Shown piece by piece: positions 47,209 to 55,872 of a stretch of 64,000 nt of DNA. The stretch lies in assembly GCF_900176205.1 (NCBI RefSeq), contig NZ_LT859959.1, positions 2,439,001 to 2,503,000 on the forward strand. The letters are read 5' to 3'. The position numbers were made by a program, and so were the translations under genes. Each line of letters opens with the position of its first letter. Within the stretch, counting starts at the first letter, position 1. The notes under the pieces were generated by a model, which saw nothing but the letters and a program-made list of their open reading frames with translations, ran no database searches and was not told where the DNA came from. Source of the stretch: Bradyrhizobium sp. ORS 285 (GTDB lineage Bacteria > Pseudomonadota > Alphaproteobacteria > Rhizobiales > Xanthobacteraceae).

Positions 47209-47400
47209 ATGTGCGGAGCCCCGCGCGACCTGCCGATCCCCGGCCGCGATCTCTCAGGCGTCCACGACGTGATGGACGTCCTGCCGCAGCAGAACCGCCG
47301 CGCCTGCAACGAGCGGGTCAACGCAACCGAGATGCCCGCCGTCGGCAAGCCTGTCGTCGTCATCGGCGGTGGCTCCGGCAGTGACAGTATCGAGCGAAGC
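47209..47400 (+). pseudogene. gltD: gltD remnant (glutamate synthase small subunit fragment)
   Basis: About 64 codons translate to a segment closely like the middle of GltD: 'APRDLPIPGRDLSGVHDVMD', 'LPQQNRR' and 'GKPVVVIGGGSGSDSI'. The intact protein has 'VVVIGGGDTGSDCI' at the last place, so one residue has been lost and the Cys changed. Neither the N- nor the C-terminal parts of GltD are present. It is a decayed fragment beside a palindromic repeat and about 330 bp from an IS110 transposase gene. Confidence 0.7.
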
Positions 47401-47433
47401 GACGTCCGGGTTCACCGACATAGCGCGTGAGAC

Positions 47434-47465
47434 CCCCGGATATCGCTGCGCTCATCGGGGCTACG
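47434..47465. repeat. Short palindromic repeat, family B copy 2
   Basis: CCCCGGATATCGCTGCGCTCATCGGGGCTACG is a diverged copy of 32847-32878 (shown here only by its arms: CCCCGGAT and ATCGGGG, then CTACG). It lies between the gltD remnant and the IS110 gene. Confidence 0.65.
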
Positions 47466-47730
47466 AAGCAGCGAAGGCCATCTCCCGGCCAGGGATGAGA
47501 TGCGATCGGGCAAAAATTCGGTTTCCATTTTTCAGAAATCATGCTATATGCCATCATCCTGTCCCGAGCAGAGCAACTGTGCTTTTGAGGTAGGCCGGCG
47601 AACGGCCGGCCTCAAGGCTGGCGCGAGACGCGCCCCCGCCTTCGGCGGCTGAAGGCCTTGACCCCGTCCGCTCGCCGTCCTGTTGGCCTGGCATGCGCTC
47701 GGTCGTGAACCGAGCGCATGTGGCGCTCGA

Positions 47731-48699
47731 TCAGTTCATCGCAACGCGCGGCTGCGTGGGATTCCATTTTTCGCCGCGGGCGATCATCGTGTTGAGGATG
47801 ATGATCAGCTTGCGCATACAGGCGATGAGGGCAACTTTCGGCTCTTTGCCCTTGGCGATGAGGTGTTCATAGTAGGTCTTGAGCACCGGATTATGCTGCG
47901 TCGCTGCTCCGAGGCAGGGAAGGAACAGGCCGTTTCTCACCCAGCGCCGACCTCCCTTGATGTGGCGCTCGCCTCGGCGCTTGCCGCTGTCGTCGTCGTA
48001 AGGGGCAACACCGATCAGGGCAGCGGCGATCCTATCACTCACCTTGCCGAGCTCCGGCGCTCCTGCGATGAGGAGCGCGGAGGTCATGACCGCAAGCCCC
48101 GGCACACTTTCAATGATCTCGGCGCGCTCGGCAAATTCCGGCGTCGCCTTGACCCTGGCGAAGATCGCAGCCTCGAGCTTCGCAATCTGAGCCGCGAGCG
48201 TCTTCAACACCTGGGAATGGGCTTTCTGCGCCAATCCCGGCACAACATGCTCGGTCTGGTTCTGCAAACGGGTTTTCAGATCCATCAGATTCTTGCGCGC
48301 TTTCACCAGCCCCGCCAGTTCCTCGCGTGCAGCATCGTAGATCTGGCTCGGTGCCTCGTCGAACGTCTCGGCGAACCAGGCGATCATCTCTGCGTCTATC
48401 GTGTCGTTCTTCGCCAGTCGACCCGCCGACAAGGCGAAGCTGCGAACCCGTTTGGGATCGACGATCCGCACCTCTATCCCGGCCTCGCGCAGCGCCTTGG
48501 CCCATTCGCGCTCATAGCCGCCGCTGGCCTCCATGACGGCCTTGGTCACCTTGTGCTTGCGAAGCAAGGCCACCAACTGGCGATGCCCAAGCGAACTGCT
48601 CGGGAATGTCTGCCGTACTCCGAGTTTCCGAATGCAGCCGTCCACCTTGTCCTTGGCCACATCGATACCAGCGACACCATTTGCGATCTGTGTCATCAT
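47731..48699 (-). mobile_element. IS110-family transposase gene
   Basis: A 322-residue transposase. The N-terminal DEDD domain has 'GIDVAKDKVDG', 'VMEASGGYER' and 'AKNDTIDAEMIAWF'. The C-terminal Transposase_20 domain has 'SVPGLAVMTSALLIAGAPE', 'ALIGVAPYDDDSGKRRG' and the late serine region 'RNGLFLPCLGAA'. It appears intact. GGGAGTGG precedes ATG 48699. IS110 elements lack standard terminal inverted repeats, and I cannot define the element ends or a target duplication. The perfect hairpin at 48831-48857 may lie near one end. Confidence 0.9.
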
Positions 48700-48830
48700 C
48701 CACTCCCTTCCTTGCCTTGTATGGGCTCGAAGCCCTTGCAACTGTTCGGGTTGAGGAAGATCACCGGAGCTGTCCCTCGCTCTGATACAGGCTCTGCCGC
48801 GTTTGGGGCGTAACGGGCTCAGATCCAGCG

Positions 48831-48857
48831 ACGGGCGGTTTTGCGAGAACCGCCCGT
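48831..48857. repeat. Perfect hairpin upstream of IS110 transposase
   Basis: ACGGGCGGTT and AACCGCCCGT flank a 7-nt loop, 132 bp upstream of the transposase start. It may be a transcription barrier or part of the IS end; this cannot be decided here. Confidence 0.4.
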
Positions 48858-49106
48858 TCGCACATTCTGGCAGATATCGCGTACACAAGGGACGTAGCGC
48901 GCGATCGTCACGATACGTGGGGCGGGGAAGCGATGGACGCTGGGCTGGCGTGAGACGAGCGCTTGGCCTTGCGGACGTGAAGTCGTGTGGTCCTGGCACC
49001 CCGATGCTGGTGTCCCCCGCGCAACGCGCGCAAGCGCGTTGTCGCGGCACGGTGGCCAAAAAGCCGGTGCACCGAGGAGATCACGATATATGCGTTAAAA
49101 CCGTCG

Positions 49107-49207
49107 CGCGGGGAATGCCGGATGTTCGGCTGAACCTGTGGTGACTGCCGCCTGCTTTTTTTCTGCAGGCGCGCCATGGGTGAGGCCTTCACCCGGCATT
49201 CCCCGCG
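49107..49207. repeat. 101-bp unit with 15-bp perfect inverted ends and internal T-run
   Basis: CGCGGGGAATGCCGG at 49107-49121 is the exact reverse complement of 49193-49207. Inside is a second hairpin around a run of seven T (GCCTGC / GCAGGC). The structure resembles small palindromic mobile units. Confidence 0.7.
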
Positions 49208-49392
49208 CCCTCTCGCTTGTTCGATGGGGCACAGCGATCGCACAGCTCGGGCGAGATCCGCCGCGAGAACGCGACGTCGTGACGCCCGATGGATCGGCCG
49301 CGCCGAAAAACTCCTTGCTCCGATCCGCCTGGTTTGATGTTGCTCAAATTCCGTGCGAAGCCCACTTGTACGGTGGAACCGGGAGGACACGG

Positions 49393-50133
49393 GTGCTGCT
49401 GGCGATTTTCACCGACATCCATGCCAATCGGCAGGCCTTTGCGGCCTGCCTGGAGGCGGCGCGCGCCCGCGGCGCCGAGCGCCTGATTTGCCTCGGCGAC
49501 ATCGTCGGCTATGGCGCCGATCCGGAATGGTCGGTTGACGCCGTCATGGAGATCGTCGCCGCGGGCGGCCTCGCGGTGCGCGGCAATCACGACAATGCGG
49601 TCTCCACCTCGAGCGAGAGCATGAATGCCGAGGCCCAGGCGGCAATCGAATGGACGCGCGGCCGGCTCAGCGCCGAGCAGCGCCGCTTCCTCGCCGAACT
49701 GCCGATGAGCGTCGGTGACGAGGACCGGCTGTTCGTGCATTCGGAAGCATCGAGCCCGCCGCGCTGGCGCTACATCCAGAGTTCGGCCGATGCAGCGCGC
49801 AGCATGATCGCGACCGAGGCGCAGGTGACGTTCTGCGGCCATATCCATCGTCCGGCGCTGTACTCGATGTCCGCCACCGCCAAGATGACGAGCTTCACGC
49901 CGACGGCAAACATGCCGATCCAGCTGCTGCGCGGCCGGCAATGGCTCGCCGTCGTCGGCTCGGTCGGCCAGCCGCGCGACGGCGATCCCGCCGCGTCCTT
50001 CGTGACCTTCGAAACGAAGACCCGCGAGCTGACCTATTGCCGCGTGCCCTATGATGTCGAGGCGGCGGCGCAGCGCATCCGTGACAACGGCCTGCCGCCC
50101 TGGCTGGCGCAGCGGCTCTCGATGGGGCGATAG
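49393..50133 (+). CDS. Calcineurin-like metallophosphoesterase
   Basis: A 246-residue phosphoesterase with 'IFTDIHANRQAF' at the very start, 'LICLGDIVGYGADP', 'VRGNHDNAV', 'LFVHSEAS' and 'TFCGHIHRPAL', giving the full set of metal ligands. The same motif order is used by bacterial serine/threonine (PPP-like) phosphatases and YfcE-type phosphodiesterases. GTG 49393 is chosen: GGGAGG lies 6 bp upstream and the family N terminus follows at once. A protein-kinase gene begins 3 bp after its stop, suggesting that the phosphatase and kinase act on the same targets. Confidence 0.88.
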   Translation: MLLAIFTDIHANRQAFAACLEAARARGAERLICLGDIVGYGADPEWSVDAVMEIVAAGGLAVRGNHDNAVSTSSESMNAEAQAAIEWTRGRLSAEQRRFLAELPMSVGDEDRLFVHSEASSPPRWRYIQSSADAARSMIATEAQVTFCGHIHRPALYSMSATAKMTSFTPTANMPIQLLRGRQWLAVVGSVGQPRDGDPAASFVTFETKTRELTYCRVPYDVEAAAQRIRDNGLPPWLAQRLSMGR

Positions 50134-50136
50134 GGC

Positions 50137-51591
50137 ATGGCGAGATCGAAGCTTCAGCCGGGCGCCGTGATCGACGGCTTCACGGTCGGCGAGTGCGTGC
50201 ATTCCGGCGGCATGGCGACGTTGTGGAGCGTGACGCGCCCCGACATCGACCGGCCCATCCTGATGAAGGTGCCGCGCGTTTCCGAGGGCGAGGACCCCGC
50301 GGCGATCGTCAGCTTCGAGATGGAGCAGATGATCCTGCCGAAACTGTCCGGCCCGCATGTGCCGGCGTGCTTCGGGACCGGCGATTTCGCAACGCAAGCC
50401 TATGTGGTGATCGAGCTGATCCCCGGTGAGACGCTGTACAAGCGGCTGCCGGAGCTGCCGCTGCCTTACGAGGAGGCGCGGGTGCTGGTGGCGAAGATCG
50501 CCACCGCGCTCGCCGATTTGCACCGGCAGCACGTCATTCATCACGACATCAAGCCGTCCAGCATCATGTTCCGGCCGACGGGGGAGGCGGTGCTGATCGA
50601 TTACGGCCTGTCCTGCCACAAGCATCTGCCGGATCTTCTGCAGGAGGAATTCCGCCTGCCTTACGGCACCGCGCCCTACATGGCGCCGGAGCGCATGATG
50701 GGCACGCGCAGCGATCCGCGCAGCGACATCTTTTCGCTCGGCGTGCTGCTGTATTTCTTCACCACAGGCGTGCGGCCGTTCGGCGAGACCGAGACCCTGC
50801 GCGGCATGCGCCGGCGTCTCTGGCGCGATCCCTATCCGCCGCGGCAATTGAAGCCGGACTATCCGCCGTGGCTGCAGGAGATCGTGCTGCGCTGCCTGGA
50901 GATCGAGCCGGTCTGGCGCTATCCGACCGCGGCTCAGCTCGCCTTCGATCTCGGCAATCCCGACCAGGTTAAGCTGACCGCGCGCGCCGAGAAGGTGAAG
51001 CGCGATCCGATCACGACCGTGTGGCGGCGCCGCTTCAATCGCGGGTTGGTGCAGCCGGAGACGAAGCCGTCCGATGTCGCCGTGCAGATCGCCACCAGCC
51101 CGATCGTGGCGGTGGCGATCGACACCTCGGAGGGCGGCGAGGAGCTCAACGGTGCGTTGCGCGTCACCGCCGAGCGCATCCTCGCCACCTTGCCGTCGGC
51201 GCGGCTCGCCTGCGTCAACGTGCTGAAGCTCGGCCGCCTGACGATCGACCGCACCCTGGACGAGGCCGGCAACAACAAGCACATCGACCGCATGGTGGCA
51301 CTGAAGCACTGGGCGACGCCGCTCAAGCTCGATGCGAGCCGGCTCACGGTGCACGTGCTCGAAGCCGTCGATCCGGCGGCGTCGATCATCGAGTTCGCCG
51401 AGGTCAACCAGGTCGACCACATCATCATCGGCGCCCGCCGCGACTCCGTGCTGCGCTCGCTGCTCGGCAGCGTCTCGGCCAAGGTGGCCGCGGAGGCGGG
51501 CTGCACGGTCACGGTGGTGCGCACGCGCGCAGTCGCGCGCGAGGCGGATGAGGACGATGATGTGCCGGCGAAGGTCGCGTCAGGAGAGTGA
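50137..51591 (+). CDS. Serine/threonine protein kinase fused to a UspA domain
   Basis: A 484-residue protein. The kinase domain (about 10-285) shows a weak Gly loop 'CVHSGGMATLWSV', K44 in 'ILMKVPRV', catalytic 'VIHHDIKPSSIM' near 135, 'DYGLS' in place of DFG near 155, 'GTAPYMAPERMMG' and 'DIFSLGVLLYF'. Residues from about 320 to 470 form a universal-stress-protein domain ('PIVAVAIDTSEGG', 'DHIIIGARRDSVLRSLLGSV'), which in other proteins binds ATP. The tail is acidic. No transmembrane span is evident. The phosphoesterase gene ends 3 bp upstream. Kinase-UspA fusions are uncommon; the domain may sense nucleotide state. Confidence 0.88.
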   Translation: MARSKLQPGAVIDGFTVGECVHSGGMATLWSVTRPDIDRPILMKVPRVSEGEDPAAIVSFEMEQMILPKLSGPHVPACFGTGDFATQAYVVIELIPGETLYKRLPELPLPYEEARVLVAKIATALADLHRQHVIHHDIKPSSIMFRPTGEAVLIDYGLSCHKHLPDLLQEEFRLPYGTAPYMAPERMMGTRSDPRSDIFSLGVLLYFFTTGVRPFGETETLRGMRRRLWRDPYPPRQLKPDYPPWLQEIVLRCLEIEPVWRYPTAAQLAFDLGNPDQVKLTARAEKVKRDPITTVWRRRFNRGLVQPETKPSDVAVQIATSPIVAVAIDTSEGGEELNGALRVTAERILATLPSARLACVNVLKLGRLTIDRTLDEAGNNKHIDRMVALKHWATPLKLDASRLTVHVLEAVDPAASIIEFAEVNQVDHIIIGARRDSVLRSLLGSVSAKVAAEAGCTVTVVRTRAVAREADEDDDVPAKVASGE

Positions 51592-51692
51592 GATTGGAAG
51601 CACAGGCTGCTTCGCTGTTTGTTGAACTATCGATGAGCCGAGCGTGAGTCCAATTGAGAGTAGGACCGAGCCGCCGCCGCAAAGTCGGTGCG

Positions 51693-51860
51693 CTCCCTCG
51701 CCCCGTTCTTACGGGGAGAGGGTGGGGGTGAGGGGCAGCGGCACGGGCGGTCTCAATAGGGGCAAACGCTCGGGGAGTGCTCGCGGTGAGACCTGTACCC
51801 CCTCACCCGGATCGCATCTGTCGATGCGATCCGACCTCTCCCCGCAAGCGGGGCGAGGTG
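51693..51860. repeat. Intergenic repeat, family D (CTCCCTCGCCCCG type)
   Basis: Two hairpins point outward: CGCCCCG TTCTTA CGGGG near 51698 and CCCCGC AAG CGGGG near 51841. The flanking GGGTGAGGGG-type and CCCCTCACCC-type segments are inverted. It fills most of the 493-bp gap 51592-52084, in which I see no gene. This is a familiar repeat type in Bradyrhizobium intergenic DNA. Confidence 0.65.
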
Positions 51861-52084
51861 TACCGAGCGCTCCGCCATGTCGTGGCAAGCCAACAAGAAG
51901 ATGTTCGTATTCCGACCGCACCAGATCACCGTGTTCCTTCACCTTTCAACCATGACCGTCGACGCGCCATCCGCCGCCTCAAATTCGGGCGCAGCTGCGA
52001 TTGCCTTTCAAAAGTTCCGCCGCCAGAGTGACATTGTGACGCGCGTGGGGGCGCACAGTTTTTGTTTGACCAGGGGGACCTTCA

Positions 52085-53416
52085 ATGGCGGCGACGGATG
52101 TGAGTATGGCGGGGACGGCATCGCCGAAGGGCAGCCTGTTCGGCTCGTTGTTCTTTCAAGTGGTGGCCGCGCTGCTGCTCGGCATCCTGATCGGCGTGTT
52201 TGCACCGGAGACCGCCCAGGGCCTCAAATTCTTCAGCGACGCCTTTCTGCGCCTGATCGCGATGGTTGTGGCGCCGATCGTATTCTGCGTCGTCGTGCAC
52301 GGCATCGCCAGCGCCGGCGATCTCAAGAAGGTCGGCCGGGTCGGCGTCAAATCGCTGGTTTATTTCGAAGGCATGACCACGATCGCGCTGGCCTTCGGTT
52401 TGGTGCTGGCGCTGATCTTCGGACCCGGCCACGGCATGGACATCGACGTCTCCAAGCTCGACGCCAAGCAGCTTTCGAGCTTCGCCGATAATGCCCACAA
52501 GCTGCAGGGTGGCGGTTTCGGCGGCTTCATTCTCAACATCATTCCGCCGACCGCGTTCGACGCCTTCGCCCGTAATGACGTGCTGCAGGTGTTATTCTTC
52601 GCGGTGATCTTCGGCGTCAGCCTGGCGCTGGTCGGAGAGCCCGGCAAGCCGGTGGTCAACCTGATCGATTCCGTGGCCAAGGTGCTGTTCAAGGCGATGG
52701 GCCTGATCGTGCGCGTGGCGCCGCTCGGCGTGCTCGGCGCGATCGGCTTCACCGTCGGCAAATACGGCATCGGCTCGCTCAAGCAGCTGCTGGCGCTGGT
52801 CGTCTTGTTCTACGTCTCGGTCGCGCTGTTCGTCGTCATCGCGCTCGGCCTCGTGATGCGTATCGCCGGCCTCAGCCTGTTCAAGTTCCTGCGCTACCTC
52901 AAGGAGGAGCTCCTGATCGTGCTGGCGACGGCGTCATCGGACTCCGTGCTGCCGCAGATCATGCGCAAGCTCGAGGCGATGGGTGTCAAGCAGGAGGTCG
53001 TGGGCCTCGTCATCCCGACCGGCTACTCGTTCAACCTCGATGCGTTCTCGATCTACCTGACGCTGGCGGTGGTGTTCATCGCCCAGGCCACCAACACGCC
53101 GCTGTCGGTCAGCGATCTCCTGCTGGTGCTCGGCGTGTCGCTCGTGACGTCGAAGGGCGCGCATGGCGTGCCCGGCTCGGCGATCGTCATCCTCGCCGCG
53201 ACGCTCGGCGCCGTGCCGGCGATCCCCGCAATTGGCCTGGTGCTGGTGCTGTCAGTCGACTGGTTCGTCGGCATCGCCCGCGCCGTCGGCAATCTCATCG
53301 GCAACTGCGTCGCCACCGTCGTCGTCGCGGCTTGGGAGAACGACCTCGATAAGGCCAAGGCGAAGGCGGTGCTGGATCGCGGCACCGCGGAGGAGGTCGA
53401 GTATCAGGGGGCTTAA
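52085..53416 (+). CDS. dctA: Dicarboxylate/amino acid:cation symporter (DctA-like)
   Basis: A 443-residue sodium- or proton-coupled symporter of the DAACS family. It has eight spans and two re-entrant loops: 'LIAMVVAPIVFCVVVHGIA' early, the serine-rich HP1 'LATASSDSVLPQIMRKLE', span 7 'GLVIPTGYSFNLDAFSIYLT' (NxD-type motif) and HP2 'SKGAHGVPGSAIVILAATL'. DctA feeds C4-dicarboxylates to free-living and symbiotic rhizobia. There is no dctBD pair next to it, so this may be an additional paralogue or a related carrier. Confidence 0.93.
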   Translation: MAATDVSMAGTASPKGSLFGSLFFQVVAALLLGILIGVFAPETAQGLKFFSDAFLRLIAMVVAPIVFCVVVHGIASAGDLKKVGRVGVKSLVYFEGMTTIALAFGLVLALIFGPGHGMDIDVSKLDAKQLSSFADNAHKLQGGGFGGFILNIIPPTAFDAFARNDVLQVLFFAVIFGVSLALVGEPGKPVVNLIDSVAKVLFKAMGLIVRVAPLGVLGAIGFTVGKYGIGSLKQLLALVVLFYVSVALFVVIALGLVMRIAGLSLFKFLRYLKEELLIVLATASSDSVLPQIMRKLEAMGVKQEVVGLVIPTGYSFNLDAFSIYLTLAVVFIAQATNTPLSVSDLLLVLGVSLVTSKGAHGVPGSAIVILAATLGAVPAIPAIGLVLVLSVDWFVGIARAVGNLIGNCVATVVVAAWENDLDKAKAKAVLDRGTAEEVEYQGA

Positions 53417-53426
53417 TGTCCACACT

Positions 53427-53545
53427 CGTCATGGCGAGCGAATCGAAGCCATCCAGAATTCCACCCACAACTCTGGAGTGCTTCGTCGCGAAGCCTGTCA
53501 TCGGGCCGCGCTGTGCGCGGACCCGTTGGCTCCTCGCATTGACGG
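53427..53545. repeat. Intergenic repeat, family C diverged copy
   Basis: It begins CGTCATGGCGAGCGAATCG and ends CTCGCATTGACGG, inverted, with CATCCAGAATTCC / CTCTGGAGTGCTTC-type inner parts. It resembles 43901-43985 but is longer and less regular. It separates dctA from the convergent allE. Confidence 0.55.
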
Positions 53546-53567
53546 AGCGACAAGTCGCTCGGTCACC

Positions 53568-54401
53568 TCACCGGAACGGCCGCAGCTTCATGTGCCGGTT
53601 GGAGTCCTTGTACAGCAGGTAGCGAAAGCGACCGGGGCCGCCGGCGTAGCAGGCTTGCGGGCAGAAGGCGCGCAGCCACATGAAGTCGCCAGCCTCGACC
53701 TCGACCCAATCGCGGTTGAGCTTGTAGACCGCCTTGCCCTCGAGCACATAGAGCCCGTGCTCCATCACATGCGTCTCCAGGAACGGGATCACCGCGCCCG
53801 GCTCGAAGGTCACGATGTTGACGTGCATGTCGTGGCGGACGTCGAGCGGATCGACGAAGCGCGTGGTGGCCCAGCGGCCGTCGGTGCCGGGCATGCCCAC
53901 CGGAGCGATCGTCGCCTCATTGGTGACGAAAGCCTCGGGTGCGGCGATGCCGGGGACGGCCTCATAGGCCTTGCGGATCCAGTGGAAGGTTGCGGGCGCC
54001 GCGCTGTCGTTTGTCAGCGTCCATTTGCAGCCAGGCGGCAGGAACGCGTAGCCGCCCTTGGCCAAGCGATGCGTGGTGCCGGCGATGGTCAGGGCGATCT
54101 CGCCGCCGACGACGAACAGCACGCCCTCGGCCTCGGGATCAGGCTCGGGCTGGGTGCTGCCGCCGCCGGGCGAGACCTCGACGATGTATTGCGAGAATGT
54201 CTCCGAGAAGCCCGACAGGGGGCGCGCGATCACCCAGGTCCGCGTCTTGTCCCAGAACGGCAGCGGCGAGGTGACGATGTCGCGCATCACGCCCTTGGGG
54301 ATGACGGCATAGGCCTCGGTGAATACGGCGCGGCCGGTCAGCAGGTCGGTCTGCGGCGGGTGGCCGCCCTGCGGCACGAAGTAGTTCGGCTTGTCCATCA
54401 T
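53568..54401 (-). CDS. allE: (S)-ureidoglycine aminohydrolase
   Basis: A 277-residue bicupin enzyme of allantoin catabolism that deaminates (S)-ureidoglycine to (S)-ureidoglycolate, releasing ammonia. The second cupin holds the metal: 'FLETHVMEHGLYVLEGKAVY' supplies His, His and Glu-type ligands. The first cupin has 'EGVLFVVGGEIAL' and 'GGYAFLPPG'. 'WLRAFCPQACYAGGPGRFRY' near the C terminus is typical of AllE/YlbA. AGGAGAG lies 5 bp before ATG 54401. It is the third gene of rpe-allA-allE. Confidence 0.93.
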   Translation of the reverse strand: MMDKPNYFVPQGGHPPQTDLLTGRAVFTEAYAVIPKGVMRDIVTSPLPFWDKTRTWVIARPLSGFSETFSQYIVEVSPGGGSTQPEPDPEAEGVLFVVGGEIALTIAGTTHRLAKGGYAFLPPGCKWTLTNDSAAPATFHWIRKAYEAVPGIAAPEAFVTNEATIAPVGMPGTDGRWATTRFVDPLDVRHDMHVNIVTFEPGAVIPFLETHVMEHGLYVLEGKAVYKLNRDWVEVEAGDFMWLRAFCPQACYAGGPGRFRYLLYKDSNRHMKLRPFR

Positions 54402-54443
54402 CGTCTCTCCTGCGCGCCGATCAGAAATCCCACGCGCCATCAG

Positions 54444-54929
54444 TCAGGGAATGCTCAGGATCAGCGGCTGGTCCAGCCACAGCTCCTCGAGATTGTCGGG
54501 GCTCATGCGGTCGACCACCATGAAGCGCGAGGCCGCGTCGAACACCAGCAGCGGATGGTGCCAGACATTGCGGGCGTAGTTCACGCCCTGGCGTCCGCTC
54601 GCGGTGAAAGCCCGGTAGCTCGCGGGCTCGCGCGGGTCTTCGCAGACGACCACCAGCCAGGGCCGGTCCTGCAGCGGCATGAACAGTTGGGTGCCGAGCG
54701 GATGCCGTTCCATCAGCTTGATTTCGATCGGCAGCGGCCGCGGCTTCGCCTCGAACAGGCTGATATTCACGGGGATGCCGCCCGACGTAACGTCGATCGC
54801 GGCGAGCCCGTTGCAACGACGGGCAAAGGCCTGGTTGATCTCGATCGGCTCGGCGCCGTCGGTCTCGACGACATCGCCGAAGGGAGCAAACGCCGCCTTG
54901 GTCAGCGGCTGCGGTGTGAGCGTGCGCAT
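54444..54929 (-). CDS. allA: Ureidoglycolate lyase
   Basis: A 161-residue protein of the AllA family: 'LTKAAFAPFGDVVETDG' near the N terminus, 'MERHPLGTQLFMPL' in the middle, 'GVNYARNVWHHPLLVF' with the His pair, and 'EELWLDQPLIL' at the end. It splits ureidoglycolate into glyoxylate and urea, the step after AllE. The gene lies 15 bp after rpe and 42 bp before allE on the same strand. The glyoxylate formed could be used by other enzymes of this strain, but no urease gene is visible here. Confidence 0.93.
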   Translation of the reverse strand: MRTLTPQPLTKAAFAPFGDVVETDGAEPIEINQAFARRCNGLAAIDVTSGGIPVNISLFEAKPRPLPIEIKLMERHPLGTQLFMPLQDRPWLVVVCEDPREPASYRAFTASGRQGVNYARNVWHHPLLVFDAASRFMVVDRMSPDNLEELWLDQPLILSIP

Positions 54930-54944
54930 TCCCGTCCGCGCGCC

Positions 54945-55646
54945 TCAGATCGCTTCGCCGCGCGCGGACGCCGCGGCGTCGCGGATCGCAACGATGTTGC
55001 TGCGATAGGCCTCCATCGTGCCGCCCTTGAACACGGCGGAGCCGGCGACGAATGCGTTGGCGCCGGCAGCGGCGAGCGCGCCGGCATTGTCGCGGCCTAC
55101 GCCGCCATCGACCTCGATATCGATCGGACGGCCCGCGGTCATCGCCCGCAGATCCTGCACCTTGCCGATCGCCGACGAAATGAACGCCTGGCCGCCGAAG
55201 CCGGGGTTGACCGACATGATCAGGACGAGGTCGACGAGGTCGAGCACATATTCGATGACGTTGAGCGGCGTCGATGGATTGAGCGAGACGCCCGCCTTCT
55301 TGCCGAGCGCGCGGATCGCCTGCAGCGAGCGATGCAGATGCGGGCCGGCCTCGGCATGCACCGTGATGTGGTCGCAGCCGGCCTTGGCGAAGGCTTCCAG
55401 ATACGGATCGCACGGCGTGATCATCAGATGCGCGTCGAAGATCTTGGTGGTGTGGGGACGCAGCGCCTTGATGACATCCGGGCCATACGAGATGTTCGGG
55501 ACGAAGTGGCCGTCCATCACGTCGAGATGGATCCAGTCGGCACCGGCGGCATCGACCGCGCGAACCTCTTCGCCGAGCTTGGAGAAATCCGACGCCAGGA
55601 TGGACGGCGCAATGACGAGCGGACGCGGCGTGAAGGACTGGGTCAT
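54945..55646 (-). CDS. rpe: Ribulose-phosphate 3-epimerase
   Basis: A 233-residue TIM-barrel enzyme interconverting ribulose-5-phosphate and xylulose-5-phosphate. It starts '[20 protein letters not shown]', continues with '[20 protein letters not shown]' (catalytic Asp and metal-binding His), 'HLMI', '[13 protein letters not shown]' and 'IEVDGGV'. I used ATG 55646; ATG 55652 adds two residues. It leads the run rpe-allA-allE; the link between a pentose-phosphate enzyme and allantoin genes may simply be shared transcription. Confidence 0.95.
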   Translation of the reverse strand: MTQSFTPRPLVIAPSILASDFSKLGEEVRAVDAAGADWIHLDVMDGHFVPNISYGPDVIKALRPHTTKIFDAHLMITPCDPYLEAFAKAGCDHITVHAEAGPHLHRSLQAIRALGKKAGVSLNPSTPLNVIEYVLDLVDLVLIMSVNPGFGGQAFISSAIGKVQDLRAMTAGRPIDIEVDGGVGRDNAGALAAAGANAFVAGSAVFKGGTMEAYRSNIVAIRDAAASARGEAI

Positions 55647-55872
55647 GGGCATCTGTTCCAGGGCGATCGGGGATGTCGCCGTATCATGCAGGCGCGGGTC
55701 CGGCAACGCGAGCGGGAAAAATCTGCCGGGTGCGGCACGATGTGCCGGGTTCAGGCGTCAGTAACATCGCGAAATATCCGGACATATCAGCGGTTTGCCG
55801 CTGGCATGGAGATTGCGAAGGTCGTGGGGAGATGTTCTGCCGCCTCGCGGGCGGTCTTGCGGGAGTTTCGCC

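Larger units (their letters stand above)
48700..49392. other. Gene-free flank of IS110 with hairpins
   Basis: In this 693-bp stretch I see a perfect 10-bp hairpin (48831-48857), dispersed short GC palindromes near 49020-49050, and the 15-bp inverted repeat at 49107-49207. Reading frames here lack credible starts until the phosphoesterase. Confidence 0.5.
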
